Source of the DNA: Saprospiraceae bacterium
GTDB taxonomy: Bacteria > Bacteroidota > Bacteroidia > Chitinophagales > Saprospiraceae
Direction: 5' to 3'
Length of the DNA: 29,086 nt
Assembly: GCA_013002625.1 (NCBI GenBank)
Contig: JABDJE010000262.1
Coordinates: 1-29,086, forward strand
Shown: positions 15,153-22,932 of the stretch, one piece after another
Numbering within the stretch: position 1 is the first letter of the stretch
Layout of the letters: each line of letters begins with the position of its first letter
Translations under genes and position numbers: made by a program
The notes under the pieces: generated by a model
What the model saw: only the letters and a program-made list of their open reading frames with translations
Databases searched by the model: none
Told to the model about the DNA's origin: nothing

Positions 15153-15713
15153 TTAGAATGATTTAATGTATTTATTACTCAGAAACTCTTTTTTCACCTG
15201 TTCCAACTTGTGTGCAACACTTGCATCATACAATTTGTCGTCCAACTCAATTACAAACCCTCCGATCAGTTCAGGATCTACAGCTGTTTCAATTTCTACT
15301 TTTTCATCAGTCACTGCACTGTCGAGCAATGCTGCTTTGATTTTATTTAAAACTTCATCACCAATAGGTGTTGCAGTCGTCAATTTAACTTCGGTGATAT
15401 GCTTATACTTTTTGTATAAGCCTACATAACTTTCAGCAATTTCCGGCAGATGTGCTTCTCTTCCTTTCCTAGTGATAATATCAAAAAATGACATCGTCAC
15501 CTTGTTGAAAGTCTCTCCGAATACAGCTTGAAGAACAGACATCTTTTTATCAGCCTTGATGATTGGACTTTTAACCAATAGGTATAGGTCTCGGTTATTC
15601 AAGGCAGCTTGAAAAGCATGGATATCCTCAAAGAGCGTATCCTCAATGTTCTGTTCTACTCCAAGATCAAGTAGAGATTTAGCATATCTGGAAGCAACGC
15701 GGTAATCAAGCAT
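15153..15713 (-). CDS. atpH: ATP synthase F1 subunit delta
   Basis: This 186-residue protein is the peripheral-stalk subunit (OSCP equivalent) that links F1 to the b subunits. Family features: the N-terminal helical domain with R-V-A-S-R-Y-A-K-S-L-L-D-L, and the C-terminal motif G-G-F-V-I-E-L-D-D-K-L-Y-D-A-S-V near residues 150–166, followed by a short helix. Length is as expected. Its ATG overlaps the atpF stop by one base (TAATG), so translation is coupled. Its TAA stop is in the same frame as atpA, which begins within three bases but lacks a standard start codon, so reinitiation by ribosomes finishing atpH may matter for atpA expression. Confidence 0.96.
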   Translation of the reverse strand: MLDYRVASRYAKSLLDLGVEQNIEDTLFEDIHAFQAALNNRDLYLLVKSPIIKADKKMSVLQAVFGETFNKVTMSFFDIITRKGREAHLPEIAESYVGLYKKYKHITEVKLTTATPIGDEVLNKIKAALLDSAVTDEKVEIETAVDPELIGGFVIELDDKLYDASVAHKLEQVKKEFLSNKYIKSF

Positions 15714-16234
15714 TAGTTTAATTTAATTTCGTCTACCAATTGATTCACATAAGTATTATGCTCAGCATCTGTTACCAGTTGTTTGCGCAATACTTTTTCC
15801 GCGATTTCCGTGGCCATTGCACCTACCTCATTTTTCACTTGTACCAATGCTGCTTTCTTTTCATTTTCGATTTCAAGCTTTGCATTCGTAACGATTCTTT
15901 GAGCCTCGTCTTTCGCCTTTTCTTTAGCCTCCTTAATCATAGTTGACTTGATGTCGTTGGCTTCTTTGATGATGGCAGCTCTTTCCTGTCTGGCTTCTGC
16001 AAGAATTTTCTCATTTTCCGCCTTAAGGTTAGCCATTTCATCTCTAGCATTTTTAGCTTCGTCCAAAGCGCCCTGGATATCATCTTCTCTGGCTTTAAGT
16101 GCTCTTGCTATGGGGCCAAATGAGAATTTTCCAATCAATACCCAGAATAAAATAAAGAATACTGACGTCCATAAGATTAGACCCAGGTCTGGTTTGATTA
16201 CACTAAAATCTGCTGACAATACGAATAATAACAT
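15713..16234 (-). CDS. atpF: ATP synthase Fo subunit b
   Basis: This 173-residue protein is the stator stalk. One membrane helix lies near residues 17–36 (L-G-L-I-L-W-T-S-V-F-F-I-L-F-W-V-L-I). It is followed by K-F-S-F-G-P-I and then a long Ala/Glu/Lys-rich helix with heptad character through about residue 150, as in all b subunits. It uses D-L-G-L-I-L-W-T near the membrane entry as Bacteroidota homologues do. The stop codon overlaps the atpH start by one base. It lies 75 bases after atpE. Confidence 0.95.
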   Translation of the reverse strand: MLLFVLSADFSVIKPDLGLILWTSVFFILFWVLIGKFSFGPIARALKAREDDIQGALDEAKNARDEMANLKAENEKILAEARQERAAIIKEANDIKSTMIKEAKEKAKDEAQRIVTNAKLEIENEKKAALVQVKNEVGAMATEIAEKVLRKQLVTDAEHNTYVNQLVDEIKLN

Positions 16235-16309
16235 TTGTTTCTTTTTAGATTTTAAATTCAGTCATGACAACCATCCGTTGCCATGACCAAATACGTTTCT
16301 TAAGAAGGA

Positions 16310-16516
16310 TTAAGCAACCAAGAAAGCAACAACGATTGCGATCAAAGCGGCACCTTCCACAAGTGCTGCCATCAAGATCATGTTTGATCTGATGTCACCC
16401 ACTGCTTCTGGCTGTCTTGCAATAGCTTCCATAGCTTTTGCACCAACGTTACCAATACCGATACCGGCACCGATAACTGCTAAACCCATTCCTATAGCGG
16501 CAATTGAACCTACCAT
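16310..16516 (-). CDS. atpE: ATP synthase Fo subunit c
   Basis: This 68-residue proteolipid of the rotor ring has two hydrophobic helices joined by the polar loop A-R-Q-P-E-A. The first helix has the glycine-rich G-A-G-I-G-I-G-N-V-G. The ion-carrying carboxylate is E54 in A-L-V-E-G-A-A-L. The glutamine of helix 1 and the Ser/Thr after the glutamate that mark Na+-binding c subunits are absent, so a proton-type ring is inferred. I chose the ATG at 16514–16516. A longer frame reaching 16585 would add 23 residues and overlap atpB; it does not fit the family length. Confidence 0.96.
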   Translation of the reverse strand: MVGSIAAIGMGLAVIGAGIGIGNVGAKAMEAIARQPEAVGDIRSNMILMAALVEGAALIAIVVAFLVA

Positions 16517-16544
16517 AATAAATTGTTTATGATTAATAAAAAAA

Positions 16545-17855
16545 TTAGTGTGCTTCTTCGTGGTGATGATCTTCGATCGCTGCACCGATATAGGATGCGG
16601 TCAATATCGCAAACACAAAGGCCTGAATAAAGGCCACCAATAACTCTATCGACATCATGAATAATGAAAGCAATCCTGACGGAATTACAGTACCCCATCC
16701 GCCAATTGCATTTGCACCGTTCTGACTAAAGATAAAGATCAGACTCACAAATATGATGATCACCATGTGCCCCGCTGTAATGTTTGCAAATAAACGCAAC
16801 ATCAAAGTCAGTGGCTTTATAAATACACCCAGTACTTCTACCGGTGTTAAAATTGTTTTTACCCATGCTGGAACACCTGGCATCCAAAAGATGTGCTCCC
16901 AGTAATGTTTGTTTCCAGATAAATTCGTCACTAGGAATGCAAAGATGGCCAATACACATGTAAAGGCAAGATTACCCGTCACATTGGATCCTCCAAAGAA
17001 AGGGATTTGACCAAATAGGTTTAATCCGAGAATGAAGAAGAACAATGACATAATGAATGGCTGATACCGCATGTATTTATCACCAAGAAATGGCTTACAT
17101 ACTTCATCCTGGATGAAAAGAAATACAGGCTCAATTAAGGACTGAACACCTTTGGGTGCTTTGCCCTGACGATCTTTGTACGCACGCGCGACTTTCAAGA
17201 ACAACCAGAGGCAAAACATAAATACAATAAACATTGAAACAACATTCTTTGTAATTGAGAAATCGTAAAATGGCGTTATACCACCTCCGAACAAACCAAA
17301 ATCGGCCGTTGATTTGGCATAAGTAGGATATTCATTATCCCCTAGACACACATATGCATTGGCATCCTCATCGTGTCTTATACCTTTGATCTCTACTTTT
17401 TCTTTTGGAAAATTAGCATCAGCTACCAACTTCACTGTCCCACCATCCAGCACATAGCCTTTGTATGCATAATGACCATCACCGTGGCCTAGTCTGTCGA
17501 AACCAAATTTGCTGGACATAAAAATATCGAATCCAGATTCTTTGTTGTATAAAATACAAGGGAGGGGGATTTGCAGAGGGCCGATACTGTAAACATTTGC
17601 ATCCGCTATGTGATGAAATGCTGTTGCACCAGGGTCAAAGGTATCTCCATGATGTCCTCCACAATCGTCATGATGTGCATCTCCATGTCCTTCTTCACCA
17701 TGGTCATGAGAAGTGTCATGATCATGATTATGGTCATGCCCATTCTGTTGATGGGTTTGCGTCTGATCACTTGATTTATGATCATCTCCATGGTCAGCAA
17801 AAACAGCACCCGCTGTTAGTATCAAAATCGTGGTAAGAAAAGTTCTTAATTGCAT
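16545..17855 (-). CDS. atpB: ATP synthase Fo subunit a with His-rich N-terminal segment
   Basis: This 436-residue subunit forms the proton half-channels. It is much longer than the ~270 residues of the E. coli protein. A signal peptide (1–20, A-V-F-A) is followed by a His/Asp-rich segment (about 21–70) holding 14 histidines, then a soluble beta domain to about residue 195. The core has the usual helices from about 200 on, with the essential arginine R354 in L-M-L-R-L-F-A-N-I-T-A-G-H. The C-terminus is again His-rich (D-H-H-H-E-E-A-H). Long periplasmic N-termini in AtpB are known in Bacteroidota; the density of His is the unusual part and suggests metal or proton buffering, an inference. It is the first gene of the operon, with a promoter at 17883–17912. 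Confidence 0.95.
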   Translation of the reverse strand: MQLRTFLTTILILTAGAVFADHGDDHKSSDQTQTHQQNGHDHNHDHDTSHDHGEEGHGDAHHDDCGGHHGDTFDPGATAFHHIADANVYSIGPLQIPLPCILYNKESGFDIFMSSKFGFDRLGHGDGHYAYKGYVLDGGTVKLVADANFPKEKVEIKGIRHDEDANAYVCLGDNEYPTYAKSTADFGLFGGGITPFYDFSITKNVVSMFIVFMFCLWLFLKVARAYKDRQGKAPKGVQSLIEPVFLFIQDEVCKPFLGDKYMRYQPFIMSLFFFILGLNLFGQIPFFGGSNVTGNLAFTCVLAIFAFLVTNLSGNKHYWEHIFWMPGVPAWVKTILTPVEVLGVFIKPLTLMLRLFANITAGHMVIIIFVSLIFIFSQNGANAIGGWGTVIPSGLLSLFMMSIELLVAFIQAFVFAILTASYIGAAIEDHHHEEAH

Positions 17856-17858
17856 CTA

Positions 17859-17875
17859 TTTCAAAGCCTTTGAAA
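17859..17875. promoter_or_regulatory. Perfect 17-bp palindrome in the atpB leader
   Basis: TTTCAAAG and CTTTGAAA (arms 17859–17866 and 17868–17875) are exact complements around one base. It begins about where transcription should start from the promoter at 17883–17912 and ends three bases before the atpB ATG. It could be an operator or fold into a leader hairpin next to the start codon. Confidence 0.55.
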
Positions 17876-17882
17876 TTCGCTG

Positions 17883-17912
17883 CAAAGGTATGTATTTGCA
17901 GGCTAATACCAA
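17883..17912 (-). promoter_or_regulatory. Promoter of the atp operon
   Basis: On the minus strand TACCTTTG (17883–17890) matches the Bacteroidota −7 box exactly, and a TTG (17910–17912) lies 19 bases upstream, the consensus spacing. The ATG of atpB is 28 bases downstream of the −7 box, so the leader is about 20 bases and contains the palindrome at 17859–17875. Confidence 0.8.
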
Positions 17913-18064
17913 GATTAGAATAGTCTTTTTTTTACCTGTTAAATTAGGGTGAAATCAAGGCTTCAACATTTGATTTTACGGTAAAGGATTATACCATAAT
18001 TAATTTTGCCAAGCAAGAGATTCGCAGAAGCCAAAACTTGATTTTCAAGAAATGCAGAATTTAT

Positions 18065-18110
18065 AAAAAAAGAAGAGAAATAGCTGTTTTTAATACCTTT
18101 CTCTCCTTTT
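18065..18110 (-). terminator. Rho-independent-type terminator after rny
   Basis: Read on the minus strand, AAGGAGAGAAA and TTTCTCTTCTT (18098–18108 and 18070–18080) pair at ten of eleven positions around a 17-base loop, followed directly by a T-run. It begins about 18 bases past the rny stop. The stem is AT-rich and the loop long, so it is weaker than a textbook case. Confidence 0.6.
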
Positions 18111-18125
18111 TCAATATATATCTTC

Positions 18126-19787
18126 TTATCTCGCTATTGCGGTGGCTCTTTTTTCTCTGATGACGGTCACTTTAACCTGTCCCGGATATTGCATTTCATC
18201 CTGAATTTTTTGAGAAATCATGAATGCCAGGTCATCTGCAAATGCATCTGTAACCTTTTCACTTTCAACGATAACTCTCAATTCTCTACCGGCCTGGATC
18301 GCATAAGCTTTCTGAACACCATCATAACCCAAGGCCAGTTCTTCCAATTCACCAATACGCTTCAGGTATGATTCCAAAATCTCTCTACGTGCACCTGGTC
18401 TTGCCCCTGAAATGGCATCGCATGCCTGAACAAGGGGTGAAATAATATTATTCATTTCAATCTCGTCGTGGTGTGCTCCTACGGCATTAAGTACAACCGG
18501 ATGTTCCTTGACTTTTTCAAGCATCTGCATACCCAATAATGCGTGTGACAATTCTGATTCTTCTTCGGCCACTTTACCAAGGTCATGGAGTAGTCCTGCG
18601 CGCTTTGCCATTTTGATTTGTCTGGAGTTCATTCCCAGCTCAGCTGCCATGACGCTGCAAAGTGTTGCTGTCTCAATGGAGTGTTTCAATAGATTCTGTC
18701 CATACGAGGATCTAAATCGCATTCTACCCACCATTCTGATGATTGTAGGGTGGAGTCCATGAATATCTAAATCGATGACCGTACGTTCACCGATCTCCTT
18801 GATTTGTTCTTCGAGTTGTTTTTGCACCTTGGCTACCGTCTCCTCGATCTTGGCAGGGTGAATTCGACCATCTGCAACAAGTCGCTTGAGTGAGAGTCGA
18901 CAAACTTCTCTTCTGATTGGATCAAAGCTCGAAATAATAATGGCTTCTGGTGTATCGTCAACTATAATTTCAGCACCTGTCGCTGCTTCAAGCGCTCGGA
19001 TATTACGTCCTTCACGACCAATGATCTGACCTTTGATGTCATCTGAATCCAGATTAAATACCGATACCGTATTCTCAATGGTATACTCAGCACCCATTCT
19101 CTGGATGGTTTGTATTATTATTTTCTTTGCTTCTTTGGTTGCGCGATTTTTGGCCTCGTTGATGGTTTCCTTTTCAATGGCAAGGGCATCGGTTTCAGCT
19201 TTTCCTTTAATCGCCTCCAGCAATCTATCTTTTGCTTCAGACTCCGTCATCCTTGCAATAGACTCAAGTTGCTTGATATGCTCGTCTTGAGATTTTTCGA
19301 GTTCTTCTTTTTTTCGTGCAACTATTTTAAGCTGCTTCTCCAGATTGCCTTTTATCGCCTCAACTTCTGCCTCTCTTACTTCAATCGCTTCGACTTCTGC
19401 TTTTAGATTATCCTGTTTTTGCTTCAGACCCTTTTCAAGAGAAATTACCTGCATTTCTCTTTCTTTCATCTCAACTTTCTGGTCGGCCTTATAATTTTGA
19501 TAATCTTCCTTCAGTTTGGCATATTTATCTTTTGCCTCCTGAATTTTCTTTTGCTTTATTTGTTCGTTTCTAGTTTCTGCCTTGCTGACAATCCTATCAG
19601 CTTTTGATTCTGACTCATCAAGCTTCCTTCTGGCAGTAATTTCAGCTTCCTTAAGGGTTAAGTCCGCTTTTTTATTGGCTTCGTCAATTTTTGATTGTGC
19701 AGACTTTTTAACCAATAAATTGGCAATTATAAAGCCGATAATTGCACCAACCGCCAAACCGGCAATGGCCATCGTACCAAATTCCAT
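18126..19787 (-). CDS. rny: Ribonuclease Y
   Basis: This 553-residue membrane-anchored endoribonuclease starts mRNA decay. An N-terminal membrane helix (about 7–25) is followed by a long charged coiled coil (about 30–225). Then come a KH domain with the GxxG loop I-I-G-R-E-G-R-N at 255–262, and an HD domain with H369, H401-D402 (L-L-H-D-L-G-K) and D457, the metal-binding residues of the family. It is some 30 residues longer than typical homologues, the extra length lying in the coiled coil. The gene starts 26 bases after zapA stops and is followed by a terminator-like hairpin, so it closes the zapA operon. Confidence 0.96.
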   Translation of the reverse strand: MEFGTMAIAGLAVGAIIGFIIANLLVKKSAQSKIDEANKKADLTLKEAEITARRKLDESESKADRIVSKAETRNEQIKQKKIQEAKDKYAKLKEDYQNYKADQKVEMKEREMQVISLEKGLKQKQDNLKAEVEAIEVREAEVEAIKGNLEKQLKIVARKKEELEKSQDEHIKQLESIARMTESEAKDRLLEAIKGKAETDALAIEKETINEAKNRATKEAKKIIIQTIQRMGAEYTIENTVSVFNLDSDDIKGQIIGREGRNIRALEAATGAEIIVDDTPEAIIISSFDPIRREVCRLSLKRLVADGRIHPAKIEETVAKVQKQLEEQIKEIGERTVIDLDIHGLHPTIIRMVGRMRFRSSYGQNLLKHSIETATLCSVMAAELGMNSRQIKMAKRAGLLHDLGKVAEEESELSHALLGMQMLEKVKEHPVVLNAVGAHHDEIEMNNIISPLVQACDAISGARPGARREILESYLKRIGELEELALGYDGVQKAYAIQAGRELRVIVESEKVTDAFADDLAFMISQKIQDEMQYPGQVKVTVIREKRATAIAR

Positions 19788-19813
19788 ATTTCAATTTTTA
19801 GTCAAAGGGGCAG

Positions 19814-20116
19814 TTAATCCTGACTGTTGCTATGCTCAGATATCATCTTGATCAATTTCTCGATTCTAGCATTAGCTTCTTCAATGGTGGGCTCTTGATA
19901 ATTATTTATTTTCGATTCAAATGCGTAGGTAATTAGGAGCATGGCCAGTATATCCTGTGTGGTTCCAACTGTATATTTAATCCGGTATTCGTTGATCTTC
20001 TCATTCAGCTCTTTTTCAATAATCAGAGCTATTTCCTTCTCTTCCGGCGTTAATTTAACAGGATAGGATTGTCCTGCTATGCGAATGGTATGCGAAATCA
20101 ATTGTACATCATCCAT
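19814..20116 (-). CDS. zapA: Cell-division protein ZapA
   Basis: This 100-residue protein binds FtsZ and promotes bundling of its filaments at the division site. The N-terminal part (I-R-I-A-G-Q-S-Y-P-V-K-L-T-P-E-E) is the beta-hairpin/globular head, and the C-terminal part is a coiled-coil helix (about 50–95), matching the ZapA fold and length. Its ATG lies inside the end of the upstream small gene (eight-base overlap, ATGGATGA), implying tight translational coupling. Position between pheT and rny is the usual one in Bacteroidota. Confidence 0.92.
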   Translation of the reverse strand: MDDVQLISHTIRIAGQSYPVKLTPEEKEIALIIEKELNEKINEYRIKYTVGTTQDILAMLLITYAFESKINNYQEPTIEEANARIEKLIKMISEHSNSQD

Positions 20117-20399
20117 TCAGCTCTAAATTTATTTTTTCAATACATGCATCTATTCGATCCATATACTGTTCTATAGCATTTATAATATATGTTTTATCAA
20201 AAGCATCTTCTGCAATATCTCCCTCAATTTCTGCTTCATTAGGCTTCTTCTCCGGCGTATTGCGCTCCATTATCTGCGCTTCTAACTGCTTATTCCTTTG
20301 TATTAATAATTCATTTTTATCTAACAATCCTTCCCACTTTTGGAAAAAATCCGAGAGCTTACTCTCCAAGGCATCGATATTTTTTGAAAATGCCCTCAT
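20109..20399 (-). CDS. Small coiled-coil protein, possible ZapA partner
   Basis: This 96-residue, highly charged protein has an N-terminal helical region (about 1–48) with heptad-like Leu/Ile spacing (I-D-A-L-E-S-K-L-S-D-F-F; L-L-D-K-N-E-L-L-I-Q-R-N-K-Q-L-E-A-Q-I). An acidic, low-complexity linker (about 50–66) leads to a second amphipathic helix (Y-I-I-N-A-I-E-Q-Y-M-D-R-I-D-A-C-I-E-K-I). It has no named domain that I recognise. Its stop overlaps the zapA start by eight bases, and genes of this size occur at this place in many Bacteroidota. A role with ZapA, perhaps analogous to ZapB, is inferred only from coupling and coiled-coil character. Confidence 0.75.
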   Translation of the reverse strand: MRAFSKNIDALESKLSDFFQKWEGLLDKNELLIQRNKQLEAQIMERNTPEKKPNEAEIEGDIAEDAFDKTYIINAIEQYMDRIDACIEKINLELNG

Positions 20400-20443
20400 A
20401 CAGTAAAGATAATTCTTTTTTAGAACAATAAATTAAAACAATA

Positions 20444-22876
20444 TTATGTGCGCACTATCGCATTCAATTCATTTTCATACTGTTGTATGAGCTTTTTCAT
20501 AATCTTATCTACCTCTTTATCTTTTAAAGTCTTTTTATCATCCTGGAACAAGAATTTCAAAGCATAAGATTTTTTGCCCTTTCCCAACTGCTTCTCATTC
20601 TTGTAGACATCAAATAAATCAATTTCCTTTATCAGTTTCTTGTCCACCTTGCGTGCAATCTTCTCTAAAGCGTCAAATTTGATGCCGTTATCGATTACAA
20701 CGGCCAAATCTCTTCTGGTTGAAGGGAATTTGCTGATTTCTGAAACCTCAAGAACAGATTGGCTTGTCAAATTATAAAGCGTATCAAATTCAATGATAGC
20801 GGCAAAAACTTCTTGTTGTATACCAAACTGATTTAAAACCGTCCCTGAGAGTTTACCTAATTCAGCCACATTCTGCCCATTTACAGCAACAGAAAGGCCT
20901 TCATTCATATATTTTGGCACATTTTCATCACTAAAGCCGAATGCGCGCACGCCTGCATTCGAAAGAACAGCCATCACGGCTTTCTTAATATCATAGAAGT
21001 CCACAGATGCTTTTGCATCCGTTCTCCATGATTCGACTGACCGCTTGCCGGTCATATAAATTGAGATGAATGATTTTTCTACAAATGCTCCGTTTTGTGT
21101 ATACGACCTTCCAAATTCATACAACTTTAAGTTTGTTTGCTGATGATTGAGGTTATGGCTAATGCTCTTTAACCCACTTTTAATCGCGTCTGGACGCATA
21201 ATATCTAAATGGATATTGCTTGTGTTATTAATGGACACAAGGTCTTCCCTTTCTTCACTTTCATATAACTTAGACTCAATCAGAGACATCCCCATCATTT
21301 CATTGAATCCTCGGGCTGATAAATAATCCGAAATTCTGTTCTGGAGCTGTCTTCTTGTTGGAAATGCTTTATGAACAATGGTGGTCTTTAATCGTGTAGG
21401 AATTTCCACTTTATTGAATCCATATATTCTTAATACCTCTTCAATCACATCCACCTCTCTGATAACATCTGCCTTATTGGTAGGAACCAAAACAATAACG
21501 CTATTCTCGTCAACAGGCTTTAGCTCCATTTTCATGGCACGTAAAATATTGTGTATTTCTTCTTTGTCCAATTGTGTACCTATGGCTTCATTGACATGAT
21601 CGTATCTGATAAATACTTCTTTGGGTTCAATGCTTTTTGAAATGACATCTACAATGTCAGAAGTGATCTCGGCACCTGCATATTCTTTGAGCAATACTGC
21701 TGCGCGTTTAAGTGCTTGTACAGTGATATTCGGGTCGCTGCCCTTTTCGAATACCTTAGCCGCATCGGTTCTCAATAAATGCCTGGTACTTGTTTTGCGG
21801 ACCGAAGAGGCATTGAAATGGGCCGATTCTAAGAAGACTTTTTGTGTCTCATCTGTAACACCAGAATTCAGACCCCCGAAAACACCAGCTATACATAAAG
21901 GGTTATCCTGACCGTCGCAAATCATGATATCTTCGGAATTCAATTTCCTTTCCTGCTCATCAAGGCTTAAGAACACCGTCCCTTCCGGAAGAGATTTGAC
22001 TTTAATCTTGTTGTCTGCAATTTTATCGGAATCAAAAGCATGCAAAGGTTGTCCATATTCATGCAAGACAAAATTGGTGATATCTACGATATTACTGATG
22101 GGTCTTACACCGACGGCTTTCAATAAATTCTGCATCCAGTCTGGAGAAGGGCCAATCTGCAAATTAGAAAAGGAAATTCCAGAATATCTTGGGCAAGCTT
22201 CCGGGTCATCAACTTCAATCTGGATATTATCCAATTCAACATCGACTTTAAATTGATTCATTTCGGGCATTTTGACATTGCCCTGCCAATTTTTATTGAT
22301 CCGAAGATAGGCTGCCAGATCTTTGGCTACCCCGATATGTGATGTTGCATCAGAACGATTCGGTGTGAGACCGATATCGAATACAGTATCGTCTTCTATT
22401 TCAAAATAATCCCTTGCCGGACTGCCTGTCTTTGCAGAAGGGTCCAATACCATGATGCCATCATGGTCATCGCCTAAGCCCAGTTCATCTTCAGCACATA
22501 TCATTCCGTGCGAGGCCTCGCCACGTATTTTGCCCTTTTTTATTTTAAATGGATCACCCTCGGTTGGATATAGGGTTGCTCCTATTGTTGCAACCAACAC
22601 TTTTTGGTCGGCTGCCACATTGGGTGCACCGCAAACAATTTGAACAGCTTCGTCACCTCCTATATCTACTTTGGTTAGGTTTAATTTATCTGCATTGGGA
22701 TGTTTGCTTACTTCCAACACATGGCCTACTAGGATACCTTCCAATCCTCCTTTGATTGTCTCAAAGTTGTCTACGCCTTCAACTTCTAATCCAATGGATG
22801 TAAGAATTTCAGATAATTCATCCACCGGCATATCCAAATCGATATAACGCTTTAACCAGTTTAAAGATAACTTCAT
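20444..22876 (-). CDS. pheT: Phenylalanyl-tRNA synthetase beta subunit
   Basis: This 810-residue protein is the large subunit of the (alpha-beta)2 enzyme that charges tRNA-Phe. Domains in order: an N-terminal EMAP/OB-type tRNA-binding domain (about 40–150, with H-P-N-A-D-K-L-N-L-T-K-V-D-I-G), the B3/B4 editing region (about 215–390), the B5 domain (about 410–480), the inactive synthetase-like core and the C-terminal FDX-ACB anticodon-binding domain (about 715–808, S-K-F-P-S-T-R-R-D-L-A-V-V). Length and domain order are normal. pheS is not in this window. It is preceded by a promoter-like −7 box and is followed 44 bases downstream by the small coiled-coil gene and zapA. Confidence 0.97.
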   Translation of the reverse strand: MKLSLNWLKRYIDLDMPVDELSEILTSIGLEVEGVDNFETIKGGLEGILVGHVLEVSKHPNADKLNLTKVDIGGDEAVQIVCGAPNVAADQKVLVATIGATLYPTEGDPFKIKKGKIRGEASHGMICAEDELGLGDDHDGIMVLDPSAKTGSPARDYFEIEDDTVFDIGLTPNRSDATSHIGVAKDLAAYLRINKNWQGNVKMPEMNQFKVDVELDNIQIEVDDPEACPRYSGISFSNLQIGPSPDWMQNLLKAVGVRPISNIVDITNFVLHEYGQPLHAFDSDKIADNKIKVKSLPEGTVFLSLDEQERKLNSEDIMICDGQDNPLCIAGVFGGLNSGVTDETQKVFLESAHFNASSVRKTSTRHLLRTDAAKVFEKGSDPNITVQALKRAAVLLKEYAGAEITSDIVDVISKSIEPKEVFIRYDHVNEAIGTQLDKEEIHNILRAMKMELKPVDENSVIVLVPTNKADVIREVDVIEEVLRIYGFNKVEIPTRLKTTIVHKAFPTRRQLQNRISDYLSARGFNEMMGMSLIESKLYESEEREDLVSINNTSNIHLDIMRPDAIKSGLKSISHNLNHQQTNLKLYEFGRSYTQNGAFVEKSFISIYMTGKRSVESWRTDAKASVDFYDIKKAVMAVLSNAGVRAFGFSDENVPKYMNEGLSVAVNGQNVAELGKLSGTVLNQFGIQQEVFAAIIEFDTLYNLTSQSVLEVSEISKFPSTRRDLAVVIDNGIKFDALEKIARKVDKKLIKEIDLFDVYKNEKQLGKGKKSYALKFLFQDDKKTLKDKEVDKIMKKLIQQYENELNAIVRT

Positions 22877-22900
22877 GCTCTGCTCGAATTTTTATGTCGG

Positions 22901-22908
22901 CAAAGATA
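22901..22908 (-). promoter_or_regulatory. −7 promoter box of pheT
   Basis: The minus strand reads TATCTTTG, an exact match to TAnnTTTG, 24 bases before the pheT ATG. No good TTG box is found at the −33 position, so the assignment rests on the −7 element and its place. It sits in the 56-base gap after the Omp28-like gene. Confidence 0.5.
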
Positions 22909-22932
22909 AAGCTTTTAGTATTGTTGGAACTG

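Noticed and set aside
16310..16585. Longer 91-residue version of subunit c
   Set aside because: The extra 23 residues are polar, overlap the end of atpB and are foreign to the family; the ATG at 16514–16516 gives the normal length.
17571..17836. Several frames in the His-rich 5' part of atpB
   Set aside because: They are shadows caused by the repetitive GATCAT/ATGGTC-type codons of the His/Asp segment; none has a start context or family features.
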